This document shows positions 15,397-25,170 of a stretch of 37,350 bases of DNA, one piece after another (the stretch's first letter is position 1; every line of letters starts with the position of its first letter). Where the stretch lies: the NCBI GenBank assembly GCA_947466085.1, contig CANIEC010000027.1, forward strand, positions 1 through 37,350, read 5' to 3'. Made by a program: the position numbers and the translations under genes. The notes under the pieces were generated by a model. That model worked only from the letters and a program-made list of their open reading frames with translations. It searched no databases and was not told the origin of the DNA. This DNA comes from Rhodospirillales bacterium. Lineage in GTDB: Bacteria > Pseudomonadota > Alphaproteobacteria > Reyranellales > Reyranellaceae.

Positions 15397-18300
15397 TCAG
15401 AACGCGTCGGCCGTGGCGGCGGTCGCGGGCGACGAGGCGCGGGCGGCGCGCAGGCGCTCCAGCGGCTTCGCCCCGAATTTCAGAAACAGGATCGGCGTCA
15501 GGAACGCATCGAGCAGCGTCGCGCTGACCAGGCCGCCGAAGATCGTCACCGCGACCGGATGCAGGATCTCCTTGCCCGGGGTGGCCGCGTCGATCAGCAG
15601 CGGCACCAGCGCGACCCCGGCCGACAGCGCCGTCATTAGCACCGGTGTCATGCGCTCGAGACTGCCGCGCACGACCAGCTCGCGGCCGAACGGCAGCCCG
15701 TCCGGCGCCAGCGACAGGTTGATCCAGTGGCTGATCTTGAGGATGCCGTTGCGCGCCGCGATGCCGGTCAGCGTGATGAAGCCGATCATGCTGGCGACCG
15801 ACAGCGGTTGGCCGGCCAGTGCCAGCGCCGCCACCGAGCCGATCAGGGCCAGCGGGATGCTGCCCATGATGATCGACGCCAGCGCCGCCGAGCGGTAGCG
15901 GCTGTAGAGGATCGCGAAGATCAGCGACAGCGACGCCAGCGACAGCAGTCCAATCGTGCGCGCCGACTCCTCCTGCGCCTGGAAGGTGCCTTGGAGGCTG
16001 CTGAAATAGCCCTCGGGCAGCCGCGTCTCCGCCAGCACGCGCCGTATGTCGGCGACGATGGCGGCCATGTCGCGGCTGCCGTCGCCGTTGGCCAGCACCA
16101 CCACGCGGCGCTTGCCGTTCTCGCGCAGGATCTGGTTCGGCCCGTCGGTCTCGCGGATGTCGGCGACCTGCCGGGCGGGGATCCAGCCCGACGGCGTCTC
16201 GATCAGCAGGTCGCCCAGCCGCTCGGGCGTGCGCGTCGAATCGTCGAGCCGCAGGACCACGTCGAAGCGCCGATAGCCGTCGACGATCCGGCTCACGACA
16301 CGGCCGCTCGACACCCGGCTGAGATGGTCGACGACGGCGGCCGGCTGCAGGCCGTAGAGCGCCGCCCGAGCATAGTCGACGCGGATCTCGAGCTGCGGGA
16401 TGCGCACCTGCTTCTCGACCTGCAGGTCGGCGAGACCGGGGATCGCTGCGAGCTTCGCGCGCAGCGCCTCGGCCGTGCCGCGCAGCGTGTCGAGATCGTC
16501 GCCGAAGATCTTGAGCGCGATCTCCGCGCGCACGCCCGACAGCATGTGATCCAGCCGGTGGGAGATCGGCTGACCGACGTTAGTCGACAGCGGCAGCACG
16601 GCCAGGCGCTGCCGCATGTCCGTAACGATCTCGTTCTTCGGCCGCCCGCCGGGCTTCAGGTCGACCTCGATGTCGGAGGAATGGACGCCCTCTGCATGCT
16701 CGTCGAGTTCGGCGCGCCCGGTGCGGCGCGCCACTTGCCGCACCTCCGGCACGCCCAGCAGCAGCTGCTCGGCAATCAGGCCGACGCGGTTGGATTCCGC
16801 CAGCGAGACGCCGGGGTTGAACTGGAGCGTCAGCGTGAACGAGCCTTCGTTGAACGGCGGCAGGAAGGCGCGCGGCAGCATGAAGGCGCCGGCCAGCGCG
16901 ATGGCCACGGCGACGGAGGTCGCCGCCGCGATCGGCAGCGGCCGGTCGAGCGCCCTGGCCAGCGCCGCCGCGTAGCGCTGCTTCAGCCCGCGCACCAGCG
17001 GGCTTTCCGGCGCCGTCAGCCGCTTCATGTTGGGCAGCAGGTAATAGGCGAGTACCGGCGTCACGGTGATCGAGACCAGCAGGCTCGCCAGGATCGAGAT
17101 GATGTAGGCCTCGCCCAGCGGCGCGAACAGGCGGCCCTCGATGCCGCCCAGCGCGAACAGCGGCACGAAAACCAGCACGATGATCGTGGTGGCGTAAACG
17201 ATGCCGGAGCGGACCTCCTGCGAGGCCGACACGACCACGTCGAACACCGGCCGTGGATGGTCGGCGAGCCGGTTCTCGCGCAGCCGCCGGTGGATGTTCT
17301 CCACGTCGACCACCGCGTCGTCGACCAGCTCGCCGATCGCGATGGCGAGACCGCCCAGGGTCATCGTGTTGATCGACAGGCCCAGCAACCCGAACACGAT
17401 GGCCGTGGTCAGGATCGACAGCGGGATCGCGGTGAGCGAGATCGCGGTCGTACGCCAGTTCAGCAGGAAGGCGAACAGCACCACCGCGACCGCGAGGCCC
17501 GCCTCGAGCAGCACGCGCCGCACGTTGTCGACCGAGGTCTGGATGAAGTTGGCCTGCCGGAACACGACCTGGTCGATCTTCGTTCCGGCGGGAAGCCCGC
17601 GTTCCAGCTCCGCCAGCGCCGCCTCGATCTCGCGGGTCAGCGCGATGGTGTCGACGTTCGGCTGCTTCTCGACCGAGACGATGACCGCCGGCTTGCCCAT
17701 GTGCCCGGCATCGCCACGCTTGACCCGCGGCGCGAAGCTCACGGCCGCAACTTGGTGCAGCAGCACCGGCCTGCCGTTCACGGTGGCGACGGCGATGCCG
17801 CGCAGGTCATCGAGGCTGGTGGTGCGGCCGATGTTGCGGATCAGGTATTCGCGGGCATACAGGTCGGTGAAGCCGCCGCCACTGTTGGTGCCGAACTGCG
17901 CCACCGCCTTCTCGACCTGCTCGTAGGTCACGCCGAGCGCGCGCAGCGCCGACGGCTGCGGCGCGACGCGGAACTGCCGCACCTCGCCGCCCATCGGGAT
18001 GACCTGCGCCACGCCCGGGATGGACAGGAGCCGCGGCCGCACCGTGAAGTCCGCGACCTCGCGCAGCTCCATCGGTGACAGCGTATCGCTGGTCATCGCC
18101 AGCATGAGGATCTGCCCCATGATCGAGCTGACCGGTCCCATCTGCGGCGCCGTCCCGGCCGGCAGCTGGTCGCGCACCGAGGCCAGCCGCTCTGCCACCA
18201 GCTGGCGGTTGCGGTAGATGTCGGTCTTCCAGTCGAACTCGACATAGACGATCGACAGGCCGACGCCCGACACCGACCGCACGCGCGTGACGCCGGGCAC

Positions 18301-18525
18301 GCCGTTCATCTGCGTCTCGATCGGGAAGCTCACCAGCACCTCGACCTCGGGCGGCGCGAGCCCCTCGGCCTCGGTCATGATCGTCACCGTGGGACGGTTG
18401 AGGTCGGGGAACACGTCGACCGGCAGGCGCGGCACCATGTAGAGGCCGAGCACCACGAGCGCGCCGGCGAGCGCCAGCACCAGGAGCCGGTTGCCGACCG
18501 AGCGGGTGACGAGGAACGTGAACAT
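15397..18525 (-). CDS. RND efflux permease, CusA/CzcA-related
   Basis: A full-length 1042-residue RND pump. The N-terminus [19 protein letters not shown] precedes the first membrane helix and the porter motif [27 protein letters not shown]. Helix IV carries [20 protein letters not shown] (391-410), in which Asp402 and Glu409 match the proton-relay Asp408 and Glu415 of CzcA while its Asp402 counterpart is Ala. This is a variant form within the heavy-metal branch. A large periplasmic loop and second helix bundle follow. The pump takes substrate from periplasm or inner membrane and needs the adjacent adaptor and an outer-membrane channel; no TolC-type gene is in the cluster. Copper/silver or a divalent metal is likely; the ion is not determined. 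Confidence 0.92.
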   Translation of the reverse strand: MFTFLVTRSVGNRLLVLALAGALVVLGLYMVPRLPVDVFPDLNRPTVTIMTEAEGLAPPEVEVLVSFPIETQMNGVPGVTRVRSVSGVGLSIVYVEFDWKTDIYRNRQLVAERLASVRDQLPAGTAPQMGPVSSIMGQILMLAMTSDTLSPMELREVADFTVRPRLLSIPGVAQVIPMGGEVRQFRVAPQPSALRALGVTYEQVEKAVAQFGTNSGGGFTDLYAREYLIRNIGRTTSLDDLRGIAVATVNGRPVLLHQVAAVSFAPRVKRGDAGHMGKPAVIVSVEKQPNVDTIALTREIEAALAELERGLPAGTKIDQVVFRQANFIQTSVDNVRRVLLEAGLAVAVVLFAFLLNWRTTAISLTAIPLSILTTAIVFGLLGLSINTMTLGGLAIAIGELVDDAVVDVENIHRRLRENRLADHPRPVFDVVVSASQEVRSGIVYATTIIVLVFVPLFALGGIEGRLFAPLGEAYIISILASLLVSITVTPVLAYYLLPNMKRLTAPESPLVRGLKQRYAAALARALDRPLPIAAATSVAVAIALAGAFMLPRAFLPPFNEGSFTLTLQFNPGVSLAESNRVGLIAEQLLLGVPEVRQVARRTGRAELDEHAEGVHSSDIEVDLKPGGRPKNEIVTDMRQRLAVLPLSTNVGQPISHRLDHMLSGVRAEIALKIFGDDLDTLRGTAEALRAKLAAIPGLADLQVEKQVRIPQLEIRVDYARAALYGLQPAAVVDHLSRVSSGRVVSRIVDGYRRFDVVLRLDDSTRTPERLGDLLIETPSGWIPARQVADIRETDGPNQILRENGKRRVVVLANGDGSRDMAAIVADIRRVLAETRLPEGYFSSLQGTFQAQEESARTIGLLSLASLSLIFAILYSRYRSAALASIIMGSIPLALIGSVAALALAGQPLSVASMIGFITLTGIAARNGILKISHWINLSLAPDGLPFGRELVVRGSLERMTPVLMTALSAGVALVPLLIDAATPGKEILHPVAVTIFGGLVSATLLDAFLTPILFLKFGAKPLERLRAARASSPATAATADAF

Positions 18526-18534
18526 GGCCGGCCC

Positions 18535-20205
18535 CTAGCGCACGTGGTCCAGCAGGTCGGCGCCCTGCGTCACGATCCGCTGTCCGGCGCCCGCGCCGGA
18601 GACGATCAGCACGCGCGCGCCGTCGAGCGGCTCAACGCGCACCGCGCGCGGCACGAAACGCTCCGGCGCGGTGTGCTCGAACACGAAGTCCTGGCCGTTG
18701 GCGGTGCGTACGACGGCGCTGCGCGGTACTACGACGCCGTCGCGCCGTTCGTCGGTCGCGACCTGCACCGTCACGAACTGGCCGGCCCGCAGCCCGTTCG
18801 TGTCGCCCTCGATGGCGAAGTGGACCGGGATCGACTGGCTGCGGTCGGCGAACCCCGAACCGCGGAAGGCCAGCGTCAGGCTGCGGCCGGCGGCGGTGGT
18901 CGCGCTGGCGCTCACCGGGTTGGTGGCGGCGAAGCTCAGCGCCTCGACCCACAGGCGCGACGGATCGACGATGTGGAAGATGACGGCGTTGGGCTGCGCC
19001 ATCTGGCCGGCGACCGGCGTGGCGTCGGCCACGATGCCGTCGACCGGGGCGACCAGCGCCTCCGGCTGGCGGCGGCTGAAGTCGAGGGCGGTGCGGCGGT
19101 CCTTTAGGCCCTGCAGCTCGAGCTGCGTCTCCTCGAGCGCCTGCCGCGCCACCGCGCCGCTGGACACCAGCCGCGCGTAACGCGCCAGCCGCGCGTCGAC
19201 GATGCTGATCTGCTGGTCGAGTTCGCCCTGGCGCTGCCGCATGTCGGAGACGTCGATCTGCTGGATCGGCGGCGCCACGTAGGCCAGCACGTCACCTTTC
19301 GCCACCGCGGCGCCGAGGCGCGGGAAGCCGCCCGGCGGCGCCGACAGCCGTCCCCCCACCGACGGCTGCACGACGCCGCTGGCGTTGGGATCGGGTATCA
19401 CCCGGCCGGGCAGCTCCATCGAGCGATGGAAGGTGTCCTGGGCGGTGAGGACGGTGCGCACGCCGAAGATCCGCTGCACTGCCTTGGGCACATGGAGCGA
19501 GCCGTCGGCCAGCCGCTGCGCACGTTCGCCCGCGGCCGTCATCTCCGCGGTCTTGCCGTCGCCGTGATCGTGGCCTGAATGCGCATCGGCACGCTCGCTC
19601 CACGCAACCACCAGCGGCAGCGCGAGCAGGAGTGCCGCAGTGCGCCGGCCGCGCCTGCCTATGGCGATGCCGATCAACAGTCCGGCGCCAACCCCGGCCA
19701 GCAGGATGCCACTCCAGAGCGCCCAGCCCGGCAGGGGGGGCGCCCACGAGGCGAGCCAGACCGAAGCGGTCGCACCACCCGCTCGTGCCGGCGCGGCGGC
19801 AGTCGTTACCAGCGTCAGCGGCAGAATCTCGAGGTCGGAGCCGACGGCGACCGTGGCGATCAGGTCGAACCGGCCGGGCTCGGCCAGGAAGGGCGCATCC
19901 AGCCGGTAGCGGTCGCCGTCTTCCATGGCCCTCACCGGGCCGGTGGGCGTTTCCACCGTGATGTCGGCGCCAGCCAGCGGTTCGTTGGTGGCGAACGCGT
20001 CGAGATAGAGCGTGAGGCTGGCGCCCTCGGCGACAGCCACGAGTTCGAACGCCGTGCCGACGACTTCGGCGCGCGCGCCCGCGGGGGCAGCAGCGACGGA
20101 AGCGGCGGGCGGGGCGGCGCGATGGTCGTGCCCCTCATGCGCGCCGGCAGGTGCGATGCCGAACGACAGGGCCACCGCGAGCGCGGCGGCAGAACGTGCA
20201 AACAT
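18535..20205 (-). CDS. RND efflux periplasmic adaptor (CusB/CzcB type) with N-terminal extension
   Basis: A 556-residue adaptor, longer than the usual 380-420. A signal peptide (1-22) is followed by a His-rich HEGHDH and a beta-rich domain. A hydrophobic pair of segments (about 161-182 and 190-203) comes next, then a second His patch, HSGHDHGDG. From about residue 240 the standard adaptor begins: SMELPGRVIPDPNASGVVQPSVGGRLSAPPGG, a coiled-coil hairpin (QGELDQQISIVDARLARYARL), the lipoyl half VAPVDGIVADATPVAGQM, and a barrel with VPRSAVVRTANGQDFVFEH. AAGGA precedes the ATG. It lies 9 bp upstream of the pump gene. The extra N-terminal module may hold or sense metal at the membrane (inference). 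Confidence 0.88.
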   Translation of the reverse strand: MFARSAAALAVALSFGIAPAGAHEGHDHRAAPPAASVAAAPAGARAEVVGTAFELVAVAEGASLTLYLDAFATNEPLAGADITVETPTGPVRAMEDGDRYRLDAPFLAEPGRFDLIATVAVGSDLEILPLTLVTTAAAPARAGGATASVWLASWAPPLPGWALWSGILLAGVGAGLLIGIAIGRRGRRTAALLLALPLVVAWSERADAHSGHDHGDGKTAEMTAAGERAQRLADGSLHVPKAVQRIFGVRTVLTAQDTFHRSMELPGRVIPDPNASGVVQPSVGGRLSAPPGGFPRLGAAVAKGDVLAYVAPPIQQIDVSDMRQRQGELDQQISIVDARLARYARLVSSGAVARQALEETQLELQGLKDRRTALDFSRRQPEALVAPVDGIVADATPVAGQMAQPNAVIFHIVDPSRLWVEALSFAATNPVSASATTAAGRSLTLAFRGSGFADRSQSIPVHFAIEGDTNGLRAGQFVTVQVATDERRDGVVVPRSAVVRTANGQDFVFEHTAPERFVPRAVRVEPLDGARVLIVSGAGAGQRIVTQGADLLDHVR

Positions 20206-20255
20206 GAAAGCAATCCTTCATCGTGATCCGGCGCGCAGGAGCGCGCGCAGGCAGA

Positions 20256-20723
20256 TCAGATGAAGGTTCTGGGGGGCTTTTTCGGACCTTCGGCCAGCCG
20301 GCCGGTGAGCCTGCGTGCCTCGGCGGAGGCCGGCAACCAGGCGCCGAGCTGCGGCGCCGGCAGCGAGGCCTTGCCGAATGCGATCTTCAGGCACCCGCCG
20401 CAGTGAGTATTGTCGCAGCACATGCCAACGCAGCCGGTGCCGGGCTGCTCGCGCCCGGACCAGTCGTTCACGGCGACGTCGAAGCTCATCGGCGTCGCCG
20501 CGTCAGCCTCAAGGAGCGCCTCAATGCCCATCGCCCCGGACGACCCTGGAACGGCGGCCTCCTCGACGGCGGGTGAGATCTGTACCGGAGCGGTCGCAGC
20601 GTTGGCGGGCCCGTGGGCATGGGCGTGGCCAGGATGCGCACTTGCCACGCCCGCGCCGAAGAACGCCGTGATCGCAAGGATCACGGTGCCGAGCAGTGGT
20701 GCGAGGAAGCGACGAAAGGGCAT
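20256..20723 (-). CDS. Cys/His-rich exported protein at head of metal-efflux cluster
   Basis: A 155-residue protein of no firmly recognised family. A signal peptide or anchor spans MPFRRFLAPLLGTVILAITAFFGAGVASAHPG, followed by HAHAHG. Near residue 100 is a cluster of five cysteines and one His, GCVGMCCDNTHCGGC, looking like a soft-metal or disulfide site. The C-terminus is short and basic. The gene is the first of five on the same strand, 50 bp before the adaptor gene. By its residues and position it may bind copper or a similar ion in the periplasm; this is inference. The start codon has only a weak ribosome-binding site. Confidence 0.72.
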   Translation of the reverse strand: MPFRRFLAPLLGTVILAITAFFGAGVASAHPGHAHAHGPANAATAPVQISPAVEEAAVPGSSGAMGIEALLEADAATPMSFDVAVNDWSGREQPGTGCVGMCCDNTHCGGCLKIAFGKASLPAPQLGAWLPASAEARRLTGRLAEGPKKPPRTFI

Positions 20724-20838
20724 GCCAGCGAAAATCTAACGATGCCACGCGGCAATTCAAGGGCAGGTCTTCACCCATCGCGGCAAGTTCAGCCCACGCG
20801 CCGCTTCGCCACCCAAGCGATTCGCATGTTTCGCAGCG

Positions 20839-21294
20839 TCAGCCGCGGCGGCGGTCGATCTCGGCGCGGGCGTTGTGGCGCGCCATCTCCTCGGCGACTT
20901 CGGAGGGCACGCAGACCTTGTTCACCGGGTTGAGCACGGTGCCCAGAGACTTGGCGATGACGAGCGCGACCGGGATGCCGACGATCGACAGGCACAGCGC
21001 GAACACCTGGAGCGCGTTCAGGATCACGAACAGCACGCCGAACGGCAGGTAGAGGATCATCACCAGGGTCGAGTAGGCCCGCCACAGCGGGTTCTGCGGC
21101 ATGTCGAGGTCCGACTTGCTCACCATCTCGTTGCCGAACGGCGCCAGCAGGAACTTGCCGAACTCCATCAGTCCGAGCCCGAGCGGTGCGGTGACGACCA
21201 GCAGGGTGAGCACCAGGCCGAGCAGCCAATAGAAGGCCGCGGTGAGGAACCCGAGGAACGGGATGTGCCACAGAATGTTGCCCAAGGTCCTCAA
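20839..21294 (-). CDS. YccF-family membrane protein
   Basis: A 151-residue integral membrane protein of the YccF family. The start is a TTG: GGAGGA lies eight bases upstream and no ATG fits, giving MRTLGNILWHIPFLGFLTA. Two pairs of hydrophobic helices include TLLVVTAPLGLGLMEFGKFLLAPFG, whose repeat counterpart lies further on (LCLSIVGIPVALVIAKS), separated by a short soluble loop SKSDLDMPQNPLWR. The function of YccF is not known. It has no operon partner here. Confidence 0.85.
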   Translation of the reverse strand: MRTLGNILWHIPFLGFLTAAFYWLLGLVLTLLVVTAPLGLGLMEFGKFLLAPFGNEMVSKSDLDMPQNPLWRAYSTLVMILYLPFGVLFVILNALQVFALCLSIVGIPVALVIAKSLGTVLNPVNKVCVPSEVAEEMARHNARAEIDRRRG

Positions 21295-21481
21295 CGTCGC
21301 TCTCCTCCTGCCGCTGCCTGCGGCGTGGCGGCCACCATGCCCCGTGCGGCGGGCACGTGGCAATCGCCGCCCGGCCGCGCGCCGTCCATGAGGTGAAGGA
21401 ATGAACCGTCGGGCCGAATGAATTTCCAGCCGGCGTAACGGCACCCTAGCCTCCTTCATCTTGAATGAAGAGGAGGCCGGG

Positions 21482-23059
21482 ATGGCAAGACGTCGGGCGA
21501 TGGGCTGGCTGGCGGCGGCCGCGGTGGCGCTGATGTTGCCGGCGGCGGGCGAGGCGCAGCAGCCGAAGACGCTGCGCGTGGTGATGCATTCCGACCTCAA
21601 GATCCTCGACCCGATCTGGACCTCGGCCTTCATCGTGCGCAACCACGGCTACATGGTCTACGACACGCTGTTCGCGCTCGACGGCGACCTCAAGGTCAAG
21701 CCGCAGATGGTCGAGACCTGGAGCGTCACGCCCGACAATCTCACCTGGACCTTCACCCTGCGCGACGGGCTCGAGTTCCATGACGGCCAGCCGGTCACGA
21801 CCGAGGACGTGCTGGCCTCGCTCAAGCGCTGGGCGGTGCGCGATTCGGTGGGCCAGATCCTGTGGGGCAAGCTCTCCGACGCCAAGGCGGTCGACGCGAA
21901 GACCTTCCAGCTCGTGCTGAAGGCGCCGACCGGCGTGATGCTGCAGGCGCTGTCCAAGCCCTCGGGCAATCCCTTCATCATGCCGAAGCGGGTCGCTGAG
22001 ACCTCGCCCAATGACCAGATCAAGGAGTTCATCGGTTCCGGTCCGTTCATCTTCAAGGCCGACGAGTGGAAGCCCGGCGACAAGACGGTCTATGTGAAGA
22101 ACCCGAAATACAAGCCGCGGCCCGAGCCGGCGTCCGGCCTGGCCGGCGGCAAGATCGCCAAGGTCGACCGGGTCGAGTGGATCGCCATGCCCGACCAGCA
22201 GACCGCGGTAAGCGCGTTGCAGGCCGGCGAGATCGACATCATCGAGGCGCCGCAGCACGACCTCTATCCGCTGCTGAAGAAGGACCGCAACGCCGAGCTG
22301 ATCAATCCCAGCAAGTGGGGCAGCCAGTACATCTATCGCTTCAACCAGCTGCACAAGCCGTTCGACAATGCCAAGAACCGGCAGGCGATGCTCTACGCCC
22401 TGAACCAGAAGGACTTCCTCGACGGCGTGATCGGCGACCCGCAGTTCTACCAGGTCTGCAAGGCCATGTTCATCTGCGGCGGCCCCTACGAGACGACGGT
22501 GGGCTTCGCCGACAAGTACGAGAGCGACTTCGCGAAGGCGAAACAGCTGCTGGCCGAGGGCGGCTACGACAACACGCCGGTCGTGCTGCTGCATTCGACC
22601 GACCTCTATGCACTCGCGAACATGGCGCCGATCGCCAAGGCGCTGATGGAGAAGGCCGGCATGAAGGTCGACATGCAGTCGATGGATTGGCAGACGCTGG
22701 TCGCGCGCCGCGCCAAGAAGGATGCGCCGGACAAGGGCGGCTGGAACGTGCTGATCACCTCGACCTCGGCGCCGGATGCGCTCGATCCGCTGGCGCTGGG
22801 CTTCATCGTGGCGACCTGTGACAAGGCCCCGTTCGGCTGGCCGTGCGACGAGGAACTCGTGCGCCTGCGCAGCGCCTTCGCCAACGAGCCCGACGAGGCC
22901 AAGCGCAAGGAGATCGTGGAGAAGATCCAGCTCCGCGCCGCCGAGGTGCCGACCCATGCCTTCCTCGGCCAGTACACGAGCGCGATGGCGCGCCGCAAGA
23001 ACGTCACCGGCAACGTCATCTCGCCGGTGACGGTCTTCTGGAACGTCGAGAAGCGGTAA
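21482..23059 (+). CDS. ABC transporter substrate-binding protein, family 5 (peptide type)
   Basis: A 525-residue SBP_bac_5 protein. The ATG with GAGGAGG seven bases upstream is preferred over an upstream in-frame TTG. The signal peptide MARRRAMGWLAAAAVALMLPAAGEAQQ leads into TLRVVMHSDLKILDPIWTSA. Other landmarks are DNLTWTFTLRDGLEFHDGQPVTTEDV and IGSGPFIFK. Proteins of this group bind peptides or other solutes in the periplasm. The gene is followed after only 17 bp by an M81 peptidase gene, so the imported ligand is probably a peptide or amide cut by that enzyme. No permease or ATPase genes are adjacent. Confidence 0.9.
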   Translation: MARRRAMGWLAAAAVALMLPAAGEAQQPKTLRVVMHSDLKILDPIWTSAFIVRNHGYMVYDTLFALDGDLKVKPQMVETWSVTPDNLTWTFTLRDGLEFHDGQPVTTEDVLASLKRWAVRDSVGQILWGKLSDAKAVDAKTFQLVLKAPTGVMLQALSKPSGNPFIMPKRVAETSPNDQIKEFIGSGPFIFKADEWKPGDKTVYVKNPKYKPRPEPASGLAGGKIAKVDRVEWIAMPDQQTAVSALQAGEIDIIEAPQHDLYPLLKKDRNAELINPSKWGSQYIYRFNQLHKPFDNAKNRQAMLYALNQKDFLDGVIGDPQFYQVCKAMFICGGPYETTVGFADKYESDFAKAKQLLAEGGYDNTPVVLLHSTDLYALANMAPIAKALMEKAGMKVDMQSMDWQTLVARRAKKDAPDKGGWNVLITSTSAPDALDPLALGFIVATCDKAPFGWPCDEELVRLRSAFANEPDEAKRKEIVEKIQLRAAEVPTHAFLGQYTSAMARRKNVTGNVISPVTVFWNVEKR

Positions 23060-23076
23060 GGCGGGAGCATACCGAC

Positions 23077-24576
23077 ATGACGAACCGGGTCCTGATCGCG
23101 CAGTTCATGCACGAGACCAACACCTTCTCGAAACTGCCGACCACGCTGGAGGATTACCGCCGCCAGCGCCTGGTCGAGGGCGCGGCGATCGTGCCCGCCT
23201 TCACCGGCACGCGGAACGAGCTGGGTGGCTTCATCGACGCCGCGCAGACTCACGGCTGGGAGCCGGTGTGGGGCGTGGCGGCCAACACGACGCCCTCGGG
23301 CCGGCTGACGAAGGAGGCGTGGGAGCATATCCGCGACCTGATCCTCGACGCGGCGCGGAAGACCGGAGAGGTCGACGCCGTCTGCCTGTCGCTGCATGGC
23401 GCCATGGTCAGCGAGACCGAGGATGATGCCGAGGGTGCGCTGCTCGAGGCGCTGCGCGGCGTGGTCGGCCCCGACGTACCGGTGGTCGCGACGCTCGACC
23501 TGCATGCCAACGCCACGGCGCGGATGGCGCGCCATGCCAACGCGTTGGTGAGCTATCGCACCTATCCCCATGTCGACGGCTACGAGCGCGCTGTACAGGC
23601 GGCCCAACTCGTCGAGGACGCGCTGCAGGGACGCAAGAACCCGCGCTGCCTGCTGGTGCAGCCGGCGATGCTGAAGGGCGCCGATCATGGGCGCACGACG
23701 CAGCCCGGCATCATGCGCGACCTGCTGGCCCGTGCCGAAGAGTTCGAGCGGCAGCCGGGGCTGAACGTGGTTTCGATCCAGGTGGGCTTCACCTGGTCCG
23801 ACATCCCGTGGGCCGGCCCGTCGATCGCCGTCAGCCACGAGCCGGGGGCGGAAGACTCTGCGGCCGCTACGGCCGAGGCGCTGATCGCCGAGATGTGGGC
23901 GCGCCGGAACGAGTTCTCCTCGTCCTATCGCTCGATCGACGAGGCGGTGGCAGCCGCGCGCCGCGGCGGCGACCGGCCGCTGGTCCTGGCCGAGGGTACC
24001 GACAATCCCGGCGGCGGCGGCTACAACGATGCGCCCAACCTCCTGCGCGCGTTGCTCGACGCCGGCATCGTGACCGTCGCCGTCGGCACGATCTACGATC
24101 CCGGCACGGTGCGGCAGGCGCTGAAGGCGGGCGTCGGTGCCCGCATCGAGGTGACGCTGGGCGGCCATACCGATCCGTCGCTCGGCGCACCGGTGCAGGC
24201 GACGGCCGAGGTGCGGCATCTCTCCGACGGTAACTTCCGCAACGACGGGCCGATGAACGCCGGCGTCCGGGTGGCGCTGGGCGCGACCGCCGTGCTGCGC
24301 CTCGGCGACGGCATCGACGTCATCACGACCTCGACACGCATGCACACGATCGACCTGCAGGTCTTCCTCAGCCAGGGCATCGATCCGCTCGGCCGCAACG
24401 TGCTGGTAGTGAAGAGCTCGCAGCATTTCCGCGCCGCCTTCGAGCCGATCGCGCGCGAGGTCATGCTGGTCGATGCCGGCGGCCTCTGCTCGACCGACGC
24501 CTCGCGCTTCACCTACGCGAAGCTGCGCCGCCCGATCTGGCCGCTCGACCCGGTCGAGGATCCCCTGGCCGGGTAG
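23077..24576 (+). CDS. M81 family (MlrC-like) metallopeptidase
   Basis: A 499-residue protein matching the M81/MlrC layout: MTNRVLIAQFMHETNTFS at the N-terminus, SLHGAM (about 105-110), TLDLHANATARM (139-150) with the metal-binding Asp-Leu-His, a second domain from about residue 300 (LAEGTDNPGGGGYND), then a C-terminal STRMHTIDLQVF and KSSQHFRAAF. MlrC in microcystin-degrading sphingomonads hydrolyses the linearised tetrapeptide; most homologues have unknown amide substrates. The enzyme lacks a signal peptide, so it acts in the cytoplasm, fitting uptake of a peptide by the preceding binding protein. Its stop codon directly abuts that of the SDR pseudogene on the other strand. Confidence 0.9.
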   Translation: MTNRVLIAQFMHETNTFSKLPTTLEDYRRQRLVEGAAIVPAFTGTRNELGGFIDAAQTHGWEPVWGVAANTTPSGRLTKEAWEHIRDLILDAARKTGEVDAVCLSLHGAMVSETEDDAEGALLEALRGVVGPDVPVVATLDLHANATARMARHANALVSYRTYPHVDGYERAVQAAQLVEDALQGRKNPRCLLVQPAMLKGADHGRTTQPGIMRDLLARAEEFERQPGLNVVSIQVGFTWSDIPWAGPSIAVSHEPGAEDSAAATAEALIAEMWARRNEFSSSYRSIDEAVAAARRGGDRPLVLAEGTDNPGGGGYNDAPNLLRALLDAGIVTVAVGTIYDPGTVRQALKAGVGARIEVTLGGHTDPSLGAPVQATAEVRHLSDGNFRNDGPMNAGVRVALGATAVLRLGDGIDVITTSTRMHTIDLQVFLSQGIDPLGRNVLVVKSSQHFRAAFEPIAREVMLVDAGGLCSTDASRFTYAKLRRPIWPLDPVEDPLAG

Positions 24577-24741
24577 TCAAACCGCCGGGAATGTCCCGCC
24601 GTCGATGACGTAGTCCGCGCCGGTGATGCTGGCGGCGCGGTCGAGGCGAGGAAGGCGATGAGGTGCGCGGCCTCTGCCGGCACCGCGCGTGCCCGAGGTG
24701 ATCAGCACGCGCTTGCCCTCGAACTGGAGGAAGCCGCTCAT
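24577..24741 (-). pseudogene. Short-chain dehydrogenase/reductase remnant with large internal deletion
   Basis: The 54-codon frame starts [20 protein letters not shown], the cofactor-binding start of a short-chain dehydrogenase, and ends DRAASITGADYVIDGGTFPAV, its C-terminus. Between them about 180 residues with the catalytic Ser-Tyr-Lys are gone. The junction reads VPAEAAHLIAFLAS only in a neighbouring frame, so there is also a small frameshift. The start overlaps the NTF2-like stop (ATGA), showing that the two genes were an operon. Confidence 0.8.
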
Positions 24742-25061
24742 GCGCCGATCCTCAAACCCGCGATTCGCCCCTCCACGAGCCGGAAGGTGAAGGTGAGGAG
24801 GGCTGGGCTGCCGGGAAACTGTCCGGTGACCTTGGCGTGGACGAGGGTGCGATCCTGCTCCTCGCGGATCCCGCACGGCTCGGCCGCGTGGCGGTACTGC
24901 GCCTTGGCCGCGCGCCACCACGCACCGATGGCTTCATGACCGGCATGCGTCCGGCCTTCGTCCTCGACGACGGCGTCGGGCGAGAAGGCATCGAGGGGCG
25001 CCTTGGCGGGCGTGCCCTTGTCGGCATCGAAGAAGCTTCTTACGGGGGCTGGCAGCTTCAT
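24738..25061 (-). CDS. SnoaL-like/NTF2-fold protein
   Basis: A 107-residue protein with the alpha+beta cone pattern of SnoaL/NTF2 proteins: an N-terminal [40 protein letters not shown], then beta strands ending [19 protein letters not shown]. Family members include small isomerases, hydrolases and binding proteins, and the activity cannot be predicted. GGAAGGAAACG precedes the ATG. The gene is divergent from the LysR regulator, probably its target, and is translationally coupled to the broken dehydrogenase. Confidence 0.8.
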   Translation of the reverse strand: MKLPAPVRSFFDADKGTPAKAPLDAFSPDAVVEDEGRTHAGHEAIGAWWRAAKAQYRHAAEPCGIREEQDRTLVHAKVTGQFPGSPALLTFTFRLVEGRIAGLRIGA

Positions 25062-25114
25062 GATCGTTTCCTTCCGCGTGTGTCTGTCCCGCTCGATGTA
25101 GGCCTGTTCGGAAA

Positions 25115-25161
25115 TCCCGATAAGTGGGACAAAAAGGGATGACCCATCACGAAAATCGGGA
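25115..25161. promoter_or_regulatory. Candidate LysR operator between divergent genes
   Basis: The 109-bp gap between the NTF2-like and LysR genes contains the inverted pair TCCCGAT (25115-25121) and ATCGGGA (25155-25161), and further GGGAC/GTCCC words. This is the usual place for a LysR-type regulator to control itself and its divergent target. The symmetry is short and could be chance. Confidence 0.3.
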
Positions 25162-25170
25162 CAGGGCACA

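Noticed and set aside
15727..18078. A 783-codon open frame on the plus strand
   Set aside because: It is antisense to the RND pump gene; its product is Arg/Gln/Asp-rich low-complexity sequence typical of the shadow of a GC-rich gene.
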